Shown here: piece by piece, positions 37,113-46,482 of the stretch
How the letters are laid out: every line of letters starts with the position of its first letter
Position numbering within the stretch: position 1 is the first letter of the stretch
From: Gammaproteobacteria bacterium
Lineage (GTDB): Bacteria > Pseudomonadota > Gammaproteobacteria > Chromatiales > Chromatiaceae
Reading direction: 5' to 3'
Assembly: GCA_011389885.1 (NCBI GenBank)
Contig: JAABTK010000014.1
Span: 1-64,000, forward strand
DNA: 64,000 nt
Notes under the pieces: generated by a model
The model's input: the letters and a program-made list of their open reading frames with translations, nothing else
Database searches by the model: none
What the model was told of the DNA's origin: nothing
Program-made: the position numbers and the translations under genes

Positions 37113-37808
37113 ATGAAGATTCTAGCCGTTGAGACCGCCACCGACGCCTGTTCGGCGGCGCTGCTGTGGGGCGGCGAGATCCGCCTGCGCTATCAGGTGC
37201 TGCCCCGCGGTCACACCGATTTGGTGCTGGGTATGCTGGATGAGCTGCTGGCCGAGGCCGGCATCCGCCCGCCGGACCTCGACGCCGTCGCCTTCGGGCG
37301 CGGCCCCGGGTCTTTCACCGGGGTGCGCATCGCCGCCGGGGTGGCGCAGGGCGCCGCCTTCGGGGCCGGGCTTCCGGTGGTGCCGGTGTCCACCCTGGCG
37401 GCCTTGGCGCAGCGGGCCTATCGGGAATGGGGCGCGCAACGGGTGGCGGCGGCCTTCGATGCCCGGATGCAGGAGGTGTACTGGGGCTGCTACCAACTGG
37501 ACGGGCAGGGCTTGATGGCGGAGACCCTGGGCGAGCAGGTGGCCGCCCCGGATCAGGTGACGCCGCCAGAGGGCGCGGGCTGGCTGGGCGCGGGCAGTGG
37601 CTGGGCGGTCCATGGGGCGCTATTGACGCGCAGATTGGAGGCTTGTCTTTCCGGCGTCACGCCCGATTTATTGTGTAGTGCCGAAGACATAGCGCGCCTG
37701 GGCGCCGCGGGTTTCGAGTACGGCCGCGCGCTGCCGCCGGAGCAGGCCGCGCCCGTCTATCTGCGCAATCAAGTGGCGAAAAAACCAAGTCGGGTGAGTG
37801 GTAGATGA
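37113..37808 (+). CDS. tsaB: tRNA threonylcarbamoyladenosine biosynthesis protein TsaB
   Basis: 231 aa. [19 protein letters not shown] is the ASKHA-type start, and [23 protein letters not shown] is the TsaB motif. It supports TsaD in the synthesis of t6A37 on tRNAs decoding ANN codons, acting as a scaffold with TsaE. It lacks the metal-binding site of TsaD, as TsaB normally does. Confidence 0.95.
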   Translation: MKILAVETATDACSAALLWGGEIRLRYQVLPRGHTDLVLGMLDELLAEAGIRPPDLDAVAFGRGPGSFTGVRIAAGVAQGAAFGAGLPVVPVSTLAALAQRAYREWGAQRVAAAFDARMQEVYWGCYQLDGQGLMAETLGEQVAAPDQVTPPEGAGWLGAGSGWAVHGALLTRRLEACLSGVTPDLLCSAEDIARLGAAGFEYGRALPPEQAAPVYLRNQVAKKPSRVSGR

Positions 37809-37887
37809 AGTGAAATCTGCGTTTTTTGCTCGAACGCGTTATACTGAAAAGCTTTATCGGGGGCCGGGGCCAACCCTGGGCTAGCGC

Positions 37888-37917
37888 TTGACGACAGAGG
37901 CCGCCTTTCAGTATACG
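37888..37917 (+). promoter_or_regulatory. Candidate promoter of the cytochrome c4 gene
   Basis: TTGACG at 37888-37893 and TATACG at 37912-37917 with an 18-base spacer. It is about 165 bases before the start codon. The gap has no gene. Confidence 0.45.
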
Positions 37918-38083
37918 TTGGCCTCAATCGATAAGAACAGAGCAATAACTAATTGCTCGACTGGGGTTTTTCCGCCATCGGGCATTTTCGAAAAACCGGC
38001 TTCGGGTCTGGAAAACGGACCCGCCGGGATCAAATCAGGTTCGGCCGTGGGAGCGTACAGCGGCCTTGCGACGGGAGAGTAGA

Positions 38084-38767
38084 ATGCACAAAGTGCTGTG
38101 GTTGACGGCCCTGGTGTTTCTCGGGGGAGGAATCGCTCAGGTGGCGGGGGCTCAAGGACAGGTGGCCGACAGTCCGGACGTCAGTGAGATGGCGCAGATC
38201 CGCGCCGAGCTGGATGAGCGCATCGCGGAAATCAAGGGCAACGAAGAGGAGCATCAACGGCTGATGGAGGAGGGGCGCAACCGTACGGTGTTGTGTCGCA
38301 CCTGTCATGGCTTGGACGGAGAGGCGGTGAAGCCGGGTACGCCCAATCTGGCCGGCCAGAACCCCTCCTATATCGTGGATCAATTCCACCGCTTCGCCGA
38401 CGGGCGGCGTTACGACTTCCTGATGAGCAATCTGGCCAAGACCTTCGATCACGAAGAGACGGTCAATATCGCCCTCTATTATTCCGATCTCGACGGCGTC
38501 AGCTCCGGCGGCGGCAATCCCGCGCTAATGGATCAGGGCCAGGCGTTGTACGAAGAGCGTTGCGCCAGTTGCCATGGCGATGACGGGCGCGGCCAGGAGG
38601 GCTATGCCAGGCTGGCGGGCCAGCAATACGACTACCTGGTTAAGATGCTGCACGAATTCAAAGATCGCACCGGTCGGCGCTTCAACCCGTGGATGTCCGG
38701 GGTGGCGCTCAAGCTGAATGAGGAGCAGATTCAGGCCGTCTCCACCTATGTGTCCAACCTGAAGTAG
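38084..38767 (+). CDS. Diheme cytochrome c4-like protein
   Basis: 227 aa from the ATG at 38084, with GGGAGAG before it. A signal peptide ends near residue 23. Haem motifs are CRTCH at 71-75 and CASCH at 160-164, each followed by the class I pattern with a later Met. Between the signal peptide and first haem lies an unusual charged stretch (about residues 36-66, MAQIRAELDERIAEIKGNEEEH) that is not in a standard c4. The protein probably carries electrons between the bc1 complex and oxidases or peroxidases in the periplasm. It lies alone. Confidence 0.9.
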   Translation: MHKVLWLTALVFLGGGIAQVAGAQGQVADSPDVSEMAQIRAELDERIAEIKGNEEEHQRLMEEGRNRTVLCRTCHGLDGEAVKPGTPNLAGQNPSYIVDQFHRFADGRRYDFLMSNLAKTFDHEETVNIALYYSDLDGVSSGGGNPALMDQGQALYEERCASCHGDDGRGQEGYARLAGQQYDYLVKMLHEFKDRTGRRFNPWMSGVALKLNEEQIQAVSTYVSNLK

Positions 38768-38852
38768 GCGGCGTCCCCAGTGCCGGGGCGGGCTGTCGCC
38801 CCCTCGGGTCGGCGTATCCGGCCCGAACCCGGCATGCCGCGCTGCCGTCCGC

Positions 38853-40073
38853 GTGCAACAAAGCCCGCGCAACCTGCTGCTTCAAGCCTTTAGCGCCGCG
38901 CTGGCGGCCGTGAACGGGCGCAACGCCACCGCCCGCTGGCTGGCCGCGCACCCGCTCGCCGGGCCTGTGGCGGTGGTCGCCGTGGGCAAAGCGGCCGCGG
39001 CCATGACCCAGGGGGCCCTTGATGCGCTGGGCGCTCAGGCGCAGGCCGCGCTGGCCATCTCCAAGCCGGGGCATTTCGGCGCTCCGGGGCTCAGCCGACA
39101 CGGCGTCGAGACCCTGACGGGCGGCCATCCGCTGCCGAATGCGGCCAGCCTGGCCGCGGGCGAACGCCTGCTGGGCTTTATCCGTCAACAGCCCCCAAAC
39201 CGGCGCCTGCTGTTTCTAATCTCCGGCGGGGCCTCTAGCCTGGCCGAGGTCCCGCGCCCCGGCATCGCATTGGACGACCTGCGCCGGGTGAACCAGTGGC
39301 TGCTGGGCAGCGGCCTGGATATCGCGACCATAAATGGGCTGCGTCGGCGCCTGTCGCGCATTAAGGGCGGCGGCCTGCTGGAACATCTTCGGGGCCGCGA
39401 TGCCCTCCTGCTGTGTATTTCCGACGTTCAGGGCGACGATCCCGCAGTGATCGGCTCCGGCCCCCTGTCGCCCCCGGCGCGCATTCAAACCCCCCAAGGG
39501 CTGCCGGATTGGCTCCAGGCCTTGCTTTTGCAAGCTAAGCCGCAAGCGCCCGCCGGCGTCACCGTCCCCGCCGCCGTGGTCGCCCATCGCCGCATGGCCC
39601 TGGAGGCCGCCGCCCGCGCGGGGCAGGCCCAGGGGCTAGCAACCTATCTGCATAAATCATTTGTCGCCGGCCCCGCCGAGGCGGCTGGCCGGCGTTTGGC
39701 CGCGCAACTGCGCAGCGGCGACCCCGGCCTCCACATCTGGGGCGGCGAGACCACCGTGGTCTTGCCCCCGAACCCGGGCCGGGGCGGGCGCAATCAACAC
39801 CTGGCCCTGGCCGCGGCGGGTGAAATCGCCGACCATAGCGGCCTCTATCTGCTGGCCGCCGGCACCGATGGGACCGACGGCCCGGGCGAAGACGCCGGCG
39901 CCCTGGTGGACGCCGCCACCATTGAGCGCGGCCGTATGCAGGGCCTTGATCCCGCAGAGGCCCTGCGCCGGGCCGACTCCGGCGCCTTTCTCGAAGCCGC
40001 GGCCGATCTCATCAGCACCGGCCCCACCGGCTCCAATGTCATGGACCTAGCCTTCGGATTGAAGCTCGTCTAG
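38853..40073 (+). CDS. gckA: Glycerate 2-kinase (MOFRL family)
   Basis: 406 aa, GTG start. VVAVGKAAAAMTQGALDAL and LTGGHPLPNAASL at the start, LLFLISGGASSL, and the MOFRL end: GGRNQHLALAAA with GTDGTDGPGEDAGALVD. The enzyme phosphorylates glycerate at C2 in the glycerate or photorespiratory route. Older annotations call these hydroxypyruvate reductase (TtuD), which is not supported by later work. The gene stands alone after the cytochrome gene. Confidence 0.93.
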   Translation: MQQSPRNLLLQAFSAALAAVNGRNATARWLAAHPLAGPVAVVAVGKAAAAMTQGALDALGAQAQAALAISKPGHFGAPGLSRHGVETLTGGHPLPNAASLAAGERLLGFIRQQPPNRRLLFLISGGASSLAEVPRPGIALDDLRRVNQWLLGSGLDIATINGLRRRLSRIKGGGLLEHLRGRDALLLCISDVQGDDPAVIGSGPLSPPARIQTPQGLPDWLQALLLQAKPQAPAGVTVPAAVVAHRRMALEAAARAGQAQGLATYLHKSFVAGPAEAAGRRLAAQLRSGDPGLHIWGGETTVVLPPNPGRGGRNQHLALAAAGEIADHSGLYLLAAGTDGTDGPGEDAGALVDAATIERGRMQGLDPAEALRRADSGAFLEAAADLISTGPTGSNVMDLAFGLKLV

Positions 40074-40142
40074 CCCTGCGGCGCCTGGCGCAGCGCGCCG
40101 GGGCTGCATCCCCACGCGGCGCGTGGGGACGAGGGCGTGTGT

Positions 40143-41498
40143 TTAACGATCGGGTAATGATATGCCGGTGACCTTTTTGTACAGTGATACGGCAAAGGAG
40201 TCGGTCATGCCGGATACGAAGTCGGTGAGGGAGAGCAGGCGGGAGTAGAAGTCGTCGGAGGGGCGGCGTTCGGGGCCGATGAATTGCTCCGGGATCAGGT
40301 ATTGGGTCATGCGGCTCTTGGCCGAGGCCCGGGGACCGTGTTCGGCGATGTCGTCGAGCACCTGTATGAAGCGTTCCAGCAGTTCGCCGATCACCTGAAA
40401 GCCGGCGGTTTCGATCTCCACCACTGCGGGTGTGCAGTAGATCTTGCCGGTTGCGATTTCGATCAGCCGGTCCATGGGCGCACACGCCGGGATGGTGGTG
40501 AGCAGCGGTTGGTCGAAGCGGCCGTCGAGGATCTGCGGCTCTAGGTCGAGAAAGCCGTCGCGCACCTGGCCGATGGCCTCGTTGATGGCCTTGGCGCGCA
40601 GGAATTCCACCCGCTCCTGTTCGCCGGAGAGTCGGCGCAGGCGGCGAATGGCATCGTCGTCTTGCAGGATCGGCAGGAACAGGTCTTCGACCTCGGCGTA
40701 GCTCAGGTAGCCGAGGCGGAAGCCGTCTTCGATATCGATCACCCGGTAGCAGATGTCGTCCGCGGCCTCCACCAGGAAGGCCAGCGGGTGGCGTCGCCAA
40801 ATCGCCAGGTCCGGGGCGCGGCGGATCAGGCCGGTTTCTGCGGCCACGGTCTCGAATAGCTCCCGGTCCTGGGCCATGAAGCCGTGCTTGTTGGCGCTTG
40901 CGCCCTCGAAGCGACTGCCGCCGAGGTCCGATTCGCGCGGGTATTTGGTGAAGGCGGCGAGGGTGGCGCTGGTGAGTTGCAGGCCGCCAGGGTTATCGTG
41001 GTTCTGCAAGCGGGTGAGCACCCGAAAGCCCTGGGCGTTGCCCTCGAAGGCCAGAAAGTCTTCTTTGGCGCTGCCGGCGAGCATGGCCACCCGCTGTTTG
41101 CCGTACTCGGCGCGCTCCGCCCAGTGGCGAAAGGCGTCTTCGCCCGAGTGCCCGAAGGGCGGATTGCCGATATCGTGGGCTAAGCAGGCGGCGGCGCAGA
41201 TGTTGCCGAAATCCGCCGCTTCGTAGCCGCGCAGGGCGTGCCGGGGGATGATTTGCTCGCCGACCAAGGTGCCGAGCGAACGGCCGACGCAGGAGGCCTC
41301 CAAGCTGTGGGTAAGGCGGGTTCGCACATAATCCACCTTGGATAGCGGAAATACCTGGGTCTTGTCCTGCATGCGGCGAAAGGCCGAGCAGAACACCATG
41401 CGGTCGAAATCCCGCTGAAAGTCGGTGCGCGCGGACACCGCGCTGGGCGTTTCGTCCGCGCCCAGGCGCTTGCGCGAGAGGAGTCGGGGCCAATCCAT
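40143..41498 (-). CDS. dgt: Deoxyguanosinetriphosphate triphosphohydrolase-like protein
   Basis: 451 aa from the ATG at 41498 (a GTG three bases earlier is possible). HD-domain motifs: RLTHSLEASCVGRSLG and AACLAHDIGNPPFGHSGEDAF, then ADDICYRVIDIEDG. These enzymes hydrolyse dNTPs to deoxynucleosides and triphosphate, which affects dNTP pools and in some cases phage. The length fits the long dGTPase-like clade and not the small HD nucleotidases. Confidence 0.9.
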   Translation of the reverse strand: MDWPRLLSRKRLGADETPSAVSARTDFQRDFDRMVFCSAFRRMQDKTQVFPLSKVDYVRTRLTHSLEASCVGRSLGTLVGEQIIPRHALRGYEAADFGNICAAACLAHDIGNPPFGHSGEDAFRHWAERAEYGKQRVAMLAGSAKEDFLAFEGNAQGFRVLTRLQNHDNPGGLQLTSATLAAFTKYPRESDLGGSRFEGASANKHGFMAQDRELFETVAAETGLIRRAPDLAIWRRHPLAFLVEAADDICYRVIDIEDGFRLGYLSYAEVEDLFLPILQDDDAIRRLRRLSGEQERVEFLRAKAINEAIGQVRDGFLDLEPQILDGRFDQPLLTTIPACAPMDRLIEIATGKIYCTPAVVEIETAGFQVIGELLERFIQVLDDIAEHGPRASAKSRMTQYLIPEQFIGPERRPSDDFYSRLLSLTDFVSGMTDSFAVSLYKKVTGISLPDR

Positions 41499-41677
41499 CA
41501 CTCGGGCGTCCCATCGGTTTGCAAAGCCGCCATCATCGCCCTCGACGGCTTAGCCTGCAAGGGGCGGGGTCTCGGGCGGGGCTTTTGGGGCCGGCCGGCT
41601 GGGCGGACGCGGCCTTTGTGCTTTAAACTTATAGGCGTCGTCTCGGGCTTTGCCCGGCCTTTGAACCCGATTTGCGA

Positions 41678-42052
41678 GTGAAAACCGTGTCCGATCTGCG
41701 CATCCATCATGTCAGCCTGTTGGTTCGTGACACCGAGCGGGCGTTGGGCTTCTACCGCGATTTGCTCGGCCTGGCGCTGGACGACAGGCCGGATTTAGGT
41801 TTTCCCGGCGCCTGGCTCGCCGTGGGGCCGCAACAGATCCATCTGCTGGAGCTGCCCAACCCGGACCCGCTTGACGGGCGCCCCGAGCATGGCGGGCGGG
41901 ACCGGCATTTGGCCCTGGTCACCGGCGACCTGAGCGCTATCGAGCACAGGCTGGAGGCGGCGGGCTTGGCCTTCACCCGCAGTCGCTCGGGGCGGCGGGC
42001 GCTGTTCTGCCGGGATCCCGATGCCAATACGGTGGAGCTTATAGAAGGCTGA
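41678..42052 (+). CDS. Glyoxalase/VOC-family protein
   Basis: About 124 aa (a GTG at 41678 and a nearby TTG or GTG are possible starts). RIHHVSLLVRDTERALGFYRDLLGL, GAWLAVGPQQIHLLEL, and HLALVTGDLSAIEHRLEAAG followed by LFCRDPDANTVELIEG. One VOC domain of the two-module size, with metal residues His and Glu visible at HHVSL, HLLEL, HLALV and VELIE. The exact reaction is not clear. Confidence 0.88.
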   Translation: MKTVSDLRIHHVSLLVRDTERALGFYRDLLGLALDDRPDLGFPGAWLAVGPQQIHLLELPNPDPLDGRPEHGGRDRHLALVTGDLSAIEHRLEAAGLAFTRSRSGRRALFCRDPDANTVELIEG

Positions 42053-42056
42053 AGTG

Positions 42057-42133
42057 TCCCCTGGTTCCCCCATCCCCTGGTTCCCCCATCCCCTGGTTCC
42101 CCCATCCCCTGGTTCCCCCATCCCCTGGTTCCC
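42057..42133. repeat. 16-bp tandem repeat after the VOC gene
   Basis: Nearly five identical units of CTGGTTCCCCCATCCC, only a few bases after a stop codon. The last unit runs into the hairpin at 42127-42151. Prone to slippage. Confidence 0.95.
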
Positions 42134-42151
42134 ACGCGCCGCGTGGGAACC
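42127..42151. repeat. GTTCCCACGC hairpin
   Basis: Arms GGTTCCCACGC and GCGTGGGAACC around GCC, perfect. It is the canonical form of the hairpin relatives at 2894 and 3385. The following 42152-42270 has further CGCGGCGCG repeats, no gene. Confidence 0.85.
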
Positions 42152-42270
42152 CGGCAGCACCGCGCTGCGGTGCGCAGGGGTCACCGCGGCGCGGCGGGGC
42201 TGCAACGCCGCGTGGGGACGAGGTGGGGAGTGCGCCGGGGCTGCTTCTCGACGCGGCGCGTGGGGGCGAG

Positions 42271-44670
42271 TTAGGGGTCGAGGCGTTGCGCCAGCGGCCG
42301 AAATTGCAGGGCGTAGAACATCTGTAGATAGTGTCGGGTCTCGGTGCGGTCGAGGTCGGTGACGTATTTCCAGAAGCCGTAGATTCGGGAGAGGGTCATC
42401 ATGCGTTCGGCGTAGCGCTTCCAGGTGTAGTGGCTTTCCACCCGTTCCAGGGCTGCGGCGGAGATGCGTTCCCAGTACTCGGGTTCGGCGGCGCAGCGGG
42501 CAAAGAAGTCGCTCATTACCTGGGTTGCCGCGTCGCGGTGGTTGGGGTCGATATGGAAGCCGGATATCTCGTGTTCGATGATCTCTAGCGGCCCGCCGAA
42601 ACAGGTGGCGAAGGTGGGCAGCCCGGAAGACATGGCTTCGATCACCGTCAGTCCGAAGGCCTCGAACAGGGCGGGTTGCACGAAGGCCCCGCGATGATCC
42701 GCGACGAAGCGATACAGCTCGCCGGCGGCGGTCTTGTCCAGGTGGCGGCCGAGCCAGCGCACCTCGCCGTCGAGGCCGTGGTAGTCCATCAGTTCATGCA
42801 TGCGGCGGATCTGCGCCTGCTCTTCTTCGTCGGCGGAGTGCTCGGGGTTGATGTGACCGGCCACCACCAAGAGGTTGACCTGCTCCCGCAGTTTATCGGA
42901 ATGGCCGTACCAGTCCACCAGGCCGGTGATGTTTTTGATGGTGTCCAGCCGGGCCAGGGTGAACAGGATGGGTTTGTCCGGGTCTTTGAAAAAGCCGCGG
43001 CATTCTTCGGGCGGGCCGTCTTCGAATATCAGCTGTTGCAGCTCGGGGGCCAGGTAGCCGAGGCGGCGCTCGCTTTCGCTGTACGGGAAATAGACTTCGG
43101 GGTCGGCGCCTGGCGAGACGATATTGTATTTGGGGTCGTAGACGTCGGTGCCTTGGATGACGCGATACAGCCCGGGCATGGAGAAGGTGGTGTAGCTTTC
43201 GTATTGGCCCACGACTTCTTCGGTGCCGGCGATCTCTTGATAGGTGCTGGTGATGATGAAGTCGGCGGTGTTCATGGCCACCAGGTCGGCGGTGAACTGG
43301 CAGGAGAAGTGGTAATGATCCTCGTTTTGCTGCCAGTAAAGGTCCGAGTACAGATACTTGGTCTTTTCCAACGCATGGGCGATGTTGCATTGGGTGATCC
43401 CGAGGCGCTGGGACATCAGTGAGGCCACCAAGTTGCCGTCCGAGTAGTTGCCCACGATGAGGTCCGGGCCGCCGCCCAGCTCGGCCAGCAGGTCGCGTTC
43501 GGCGTCGGCGGCGAAGCGCTCCAGGTAGGGCCAGATGTGGAAGCGCGAGATCCACTGCGGGATCACGTCGCCGGCCTGGTTGCGAAACGGCACGCGCAGG
43601 ATGAAGGCGCTTTGGCAGCCGGCGATGGGCTCGATGCGCTGGTCGCAGGTGGTGCCCTCGGCCTCCGGGATCAGGCGGGTGATGACCACGATCTTGGGGT
43701 CGATTTCCAGCCCCTGTTCGCTCAGGCGTTGGCGCATCTCGCGCTCCAGCGCCCGCACCTGGTCGAGGATGTACACCACCTGACCGCCGGTGTCCGGGCG
43801 CCCGAGCACCCCGCTTTGGCCGAAAAAGCCATGGGGCGAGAGGATGGCCATGGAGAAGATCATCGGAATGCGCGACAAAAACGCCTCTAGGTTGGCCGGT
43901 TCCGGGGCCTCCAGGATGTCCAGCAACAGCTCCATGGTGTCGCGGGCGCGCTTGGCGTCGGCCCCCCAGCCGGGCTCGAAGCCGAGGCTCCGCAGGTTCG
44001 AGGTCATCTCGCCCCAGGGGCGTTTCTGGGGCTGTTTGCGCAGCAGGTTGCGGGCGTGGCGCAGGGCCACGCGCAGCTCCGCCACGTCTTCGATCACCTC
44101 GTTAAGCATTAACTGCTGATTGCTGTAGCGATGTACTTGCAGGAATCGCAGCAGGCGGTTGCTGCCCTCGCCTAGGCCTTCGAATAGCTTGCTCGAAAGG
44201 CGACGGTTGAGGAATTCCACGCCGCGGCCGATGGAGTGGGTCTCGTGCAGCTTGGCGAACTCGCGGGAGAAGGGCGCCAGGTCCAGCTCCAGGGTCCAGA
44301 GGTCGTCCGGGCGGCCGCTGACTAGGCGCTCTTTAAAGCGCAGGAACTCCCCGGGGTCGGTGATTTGGTAGTCGAGGGAGTCGCGGTGGATGCGCAGAAA
44401 ATGCCAGTGCGCCACCCGCTCGCGCAGGGCGAAATACACCCAGGCGCCGTCGAGCGCCGCCTCCTGGCACCAGTGGATTAGGGTCATCAGCGGACTGCCG
44501 CAGAGGCTCGACTCTTCGTCGCAGACGCGGGCGAAGACGTCCAGGACCTCGGTGCGCAGCAATAGCGGATGGCCGAGTTTGGCCAGTCGGTAGAGGAAAC
44601 AGCGCATGGTGGCCGGGTTTTCGAGCAGGAAGCTCTCGGCGGTGCTGAGCGGGTGTTCCTTCTTGTTCAT
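42271..44670 (-). CDS. sus: Sucrose synthase
   Basis: 799 aa from the ATG at 44670. The full-length SuSy order is present: N-terminal regulatory domains, then SPHGFFGQSGVLGRPDTGGQVVYILDQV and FKDPDKPILFTLARLDTIKN, and QPALFEAFGLTVIEAMSSGLPTFATCFGGP of the GT4 glycosyltransferase. It makes and breaks sucrose: UDP- or ADP-glucose plus fructose. Last gene of the four-gene sucrose operon. Its start follows the kinase stop almost without gap, and a longer TTG-started version overlapping the kinase is less likely. The serine phosphorylation site of plant enzymes is not expected. Confidence 0.96.
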   Translation of the reverse strand: MNKKEHPLSTAESFLLENPATMRCFLYRLAKLGHPLLLRTEVLDVFARVCDEESSLCGSPLMTLIHWCQEAALDGAWVYFALRERVAHWHFLRIHRDSLDYQITDPGEFLRFKERLVSGRPDDLWTLELDLAPFSREFAKLHETHSIGRGVEFLNRRLSSKLFEGLGEGSNRLLRFLQVHRYSNQQLMLNEVIEDVAELRVALRHARNLLRKQPQKRPWGEMTSNLRSLGFEPGWGADAKRARDTMELLLDILEAPEPANLEAFLSRIPMIFSMAILSPHGFFGQSGVLGRPDTGGQVVYILDQVRALEREMRQRLSEQGLEIDPKIVVITRLIPEAEGTTCDQRIEPIAGCQSAFILRVPFRNQAGDVIPQWISRFHIWPYLERFAADAERDLLAELGGGPDLIVGNYSDGNLVASLMSQRLGITQCNIAHALEKTKYLYSDLYWQQNEDHYHFSCQFTADLVAMNTADFIITSTYQEIAGTEEVVGQYESYTTFSMPGLYRVIQGTDVYDPKYNIVSPGADPEVYFPYSESERRLGYLAPELQQLIFEDGPPEECRGFFKDPDKPILFTLARLDTIKNITGLVDWYGHSDKLREQVNLLVVAGHINPEHSADEEEQAQIRRMHELMDYHGLDGEVRWLGRHLDKTAAGELYRFVADHRGAFVQPALFEAFGLTVIEAMSSGLPTFATCFGGPLEIIEHEISGFHIDPNHRDAATQVMSDFFARCAAEPEYWERISAAALERVESHYTWKRYAERMMTLSRIYGFWKYVTDLDRTETRHYLQMFYALQFRPLAQRLDP

Positions 44671-44671
44671 G

Positions 44672-45565
44672 CTAAAGGGTTTTCCAACAGAGATAGGGTT
44701 TGTAGAAGGCCGGATCTTCAACCGTGGCCCCGCGTTGCTGCACCATCGCCGAGGCGAATGCCTGGGCGCGGTCCAGGGTGATTTGCAGCGGCCAGTCGCT
44801 GAGCAGGCCCAGAATCAGCACACTGGCGAAGGCGTCGCCCGCGCCCACGGTGTCCACCACCTCCAGCTCGGCCTCGGGGCGCACCGCGCGCGTGGCGCCG
44901 TCCGCGGCATAGGCCTTGGCGCCGGCGCCGCCGTAGGTGACGAACAGGGCCTGAAGTCCGCAGTCCGCCAGCAGTTGGCGCGCTTGTTGGTCGGCGTCGT
45001 CCGCGGCCGGCCCAAGTTCGGCCAGCTCGTGGTGATTGAGTTTGACCCAGTCGGCCTCGGCCATTTGCGCCCGCACTTCTGCCGCGTCCCACCAGGGATC
45101 GCGCAGGTTTACGTCCATGAATATCGGCGGCCTGTGGGTGCGTTTCAGGGTCGCCAGGGCGGTGCGGGCGGCGGCGTTGCGGAGCCCCAGGCTGCCGTGG
45201 TAGAGCAGTGATGCGCCCGCGTGCAACGGCGGCAGGCAGGCGGTGTCCACGAAGTCATAGGCCTGATCCGGCACGATGTCGTAGCTCGGCTCGCCGTCTT
45301 CGATGCGGATGCGCACCGTGCCCGTGGGGTGGGCCGAGTCCAGTTGCAGGCCGCCGGCGTTCATGTCGCGGGCGTGCATGGCGTCGCGGATCCGCCGCCC
45401 CAAGGGGTCGTCGCCCACCCGGCTGATCAGCAGCGGGTCGAGGCGGAAGGCCTGCAGGTGGGCGGCGACGTTAAAGGGCGCGCCGCCGAGCACCACGCTG
45501 CCGTCGGGGAAGTGGTCGAATAGCACCTCGCCGAAAATCAGCGGGCGCGGGTTGGATTCGCTCAT
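44672..45565 (-). CDS. PfkB-family sugar kinase (likely fructokinase)
   Basis: 297 aa from the ATG at 45565, whose first bases overlap the phosphatase stop (ATGA). LGGAPFNVAAHL, ISRVGDDPLGRRI and VDTVGAGDAFASVL are the PfkB signatures, the last with the catalytic Asp. Context between SPP and sucrose synthase indicates fructose as substrate, feeding fructose released by sucrose cleavage into glycolysis. The specific sugar is inferred from the operon. Confidence 0.9.
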   Translation of the reverse strand: MSESNPRPLIFGEVLFDHFPDGSVVLGGAPFNVAAHLQAFRLDPLLISRVGDDPLGRRIRDAMHARDMNAGGLQLDSAHPTGTVRIRIEDGEPSYDIVPDQAYDFVDTACLPPLHAGASLLYHGSLGLRNAAARTALATLKRTHRPPIFMDVNLRDPWWDAAEVRAQMAEADWVKLNHHELAELGPAADDADQQARQLLADCGLQALFVTYGGAGAKAYAADGATRAVRPEAELEVVDTVGAGDAFASVLILGLLSDWPLQITLDRAQAFASAMVQQRGATVEDPAFYKPYLCWKTL

Positions 45566-46422
45566 GCCTTGGTCTCTTGTTCCAGCCAGGTTTGGATTTC
45601 GGGGATAAAATGCGCCGCGCCCTCCAGGATGCCGGCGCTGTAGTAGCCGTTGAGTCCGAGAAAATCGCCGCGGGCCAAGTAAAGCTGCTCGGCGGCGCCG
45701 CGGGCCTGGGCCAGATCCCAGGCCTCGGCCCGCACCTCGGCGGTGGCGTTGGCCACCAGCACCGCCTGCACCGGACCCGCCAGCACCGGCAGGTCGTTGC
45801 CGCTGTCGCCGGCGAACAGGCACAGGCGCGGGTCGTATTTGCGGTGTTCAATCAGGAACTCCACCGCCGCATGCTTGCTGGCCGAGGCCGGCAGCACGTC
45901 GATGAGCCCGGTGTCGGTGGTCTCATCCAGGCTCCAGGTGACGTGGGCCTTCAGCCCCTTTGCCGCCAGGCGGTGTTCCATCTCCCGCACCAGCTTCCAG
46001 CGGTCGGCGTCGCCCGAGGTGTAGTAGCTGAGCTTGAAGCGATTCTGCTTTTCCGGCTCTTGCAGGCGCAGCGCGTCTAGGTCGGTGAACAGCGCGGCGA
46101 GTTGGTCGTGCTTCAGGCCCTGCCAGTCGGGGCCGATGGTGTCCTGCCAGGCCGGCCAGAGTTCCCAGTCGTCGGCATAGCGGTGGTAGATGCTGGAGCC
46201 CACGTCGCCGAGGATAAAGTCCGGCTCGGGCAGGTCCCAGTCGCGGATCGCCCGCTGCACCAGCCCGAGGTCGCGCCCGCTGACATAGGCCAAATGCACC
46301 TCGGGGCGGGCCGTTAGGGCGCGGAACAGGGGGCGCGCCCGCGGCGACTCCGGCTGCGGGCCGTTGGGGATTAGGGTGCGGTCGAGATCGGTGCAGATCA
46401 AGCAGGGGTTGGCGCTGTCCAC
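45562..46422 (-). CDS. spp: Sucrose-6-phosphate phosphatase
   Basis: 286 aa, GTG start. HAD-type motif I ICTDLDRTLIPNG, with DLDRT acids intact, AYVSGRDLGLVQRAI, and motif IV LCLFAGDSGNDLPVL. The SPP family text DFILGDVGSSIYHRY is also present. It removes phosphate from sucrose-6-phosphate made by the upstream synthase, driving synthesis forward. Confidence 0.94.
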   Translation of the reverse strand: MDSANPCLICTDLDRTLIPNGPQPESPRARPLFRALTARPEVHLAYVSGRDLGLVQRAIRDWDLPEPDFILGDVGSSIYHRYADDWELWPAWQDTIGPDWQGLKHDQLAALFTDLDALRLQEPEKQNRFKLSYYTSGDADRWKLVREMEHRLAAKGLKAHVTWSLDETTDTGLIDVLPASASKHAAVEFLIEHRKYDPRLCLFAGDSGNDLPVLAGPVQAVLVANATAEVRAEAWDLAQARGAAEQLYLARGDFLGLNGYYSAGILEGAAHFIPEIQTWLEQETKA

Positions 46423-46482
46423 GGGGTTCGATGCTCCGGTGTCGGGTCAGGGGCGGCGGGCCTTCGATACGGATCCGGCCTC

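Noticed and set aside
37888-38082. 64-aa open frame in the gap before cytochrome c4
   Set aside because: No ribosome site or domain, and the region contains the promoter candidate.
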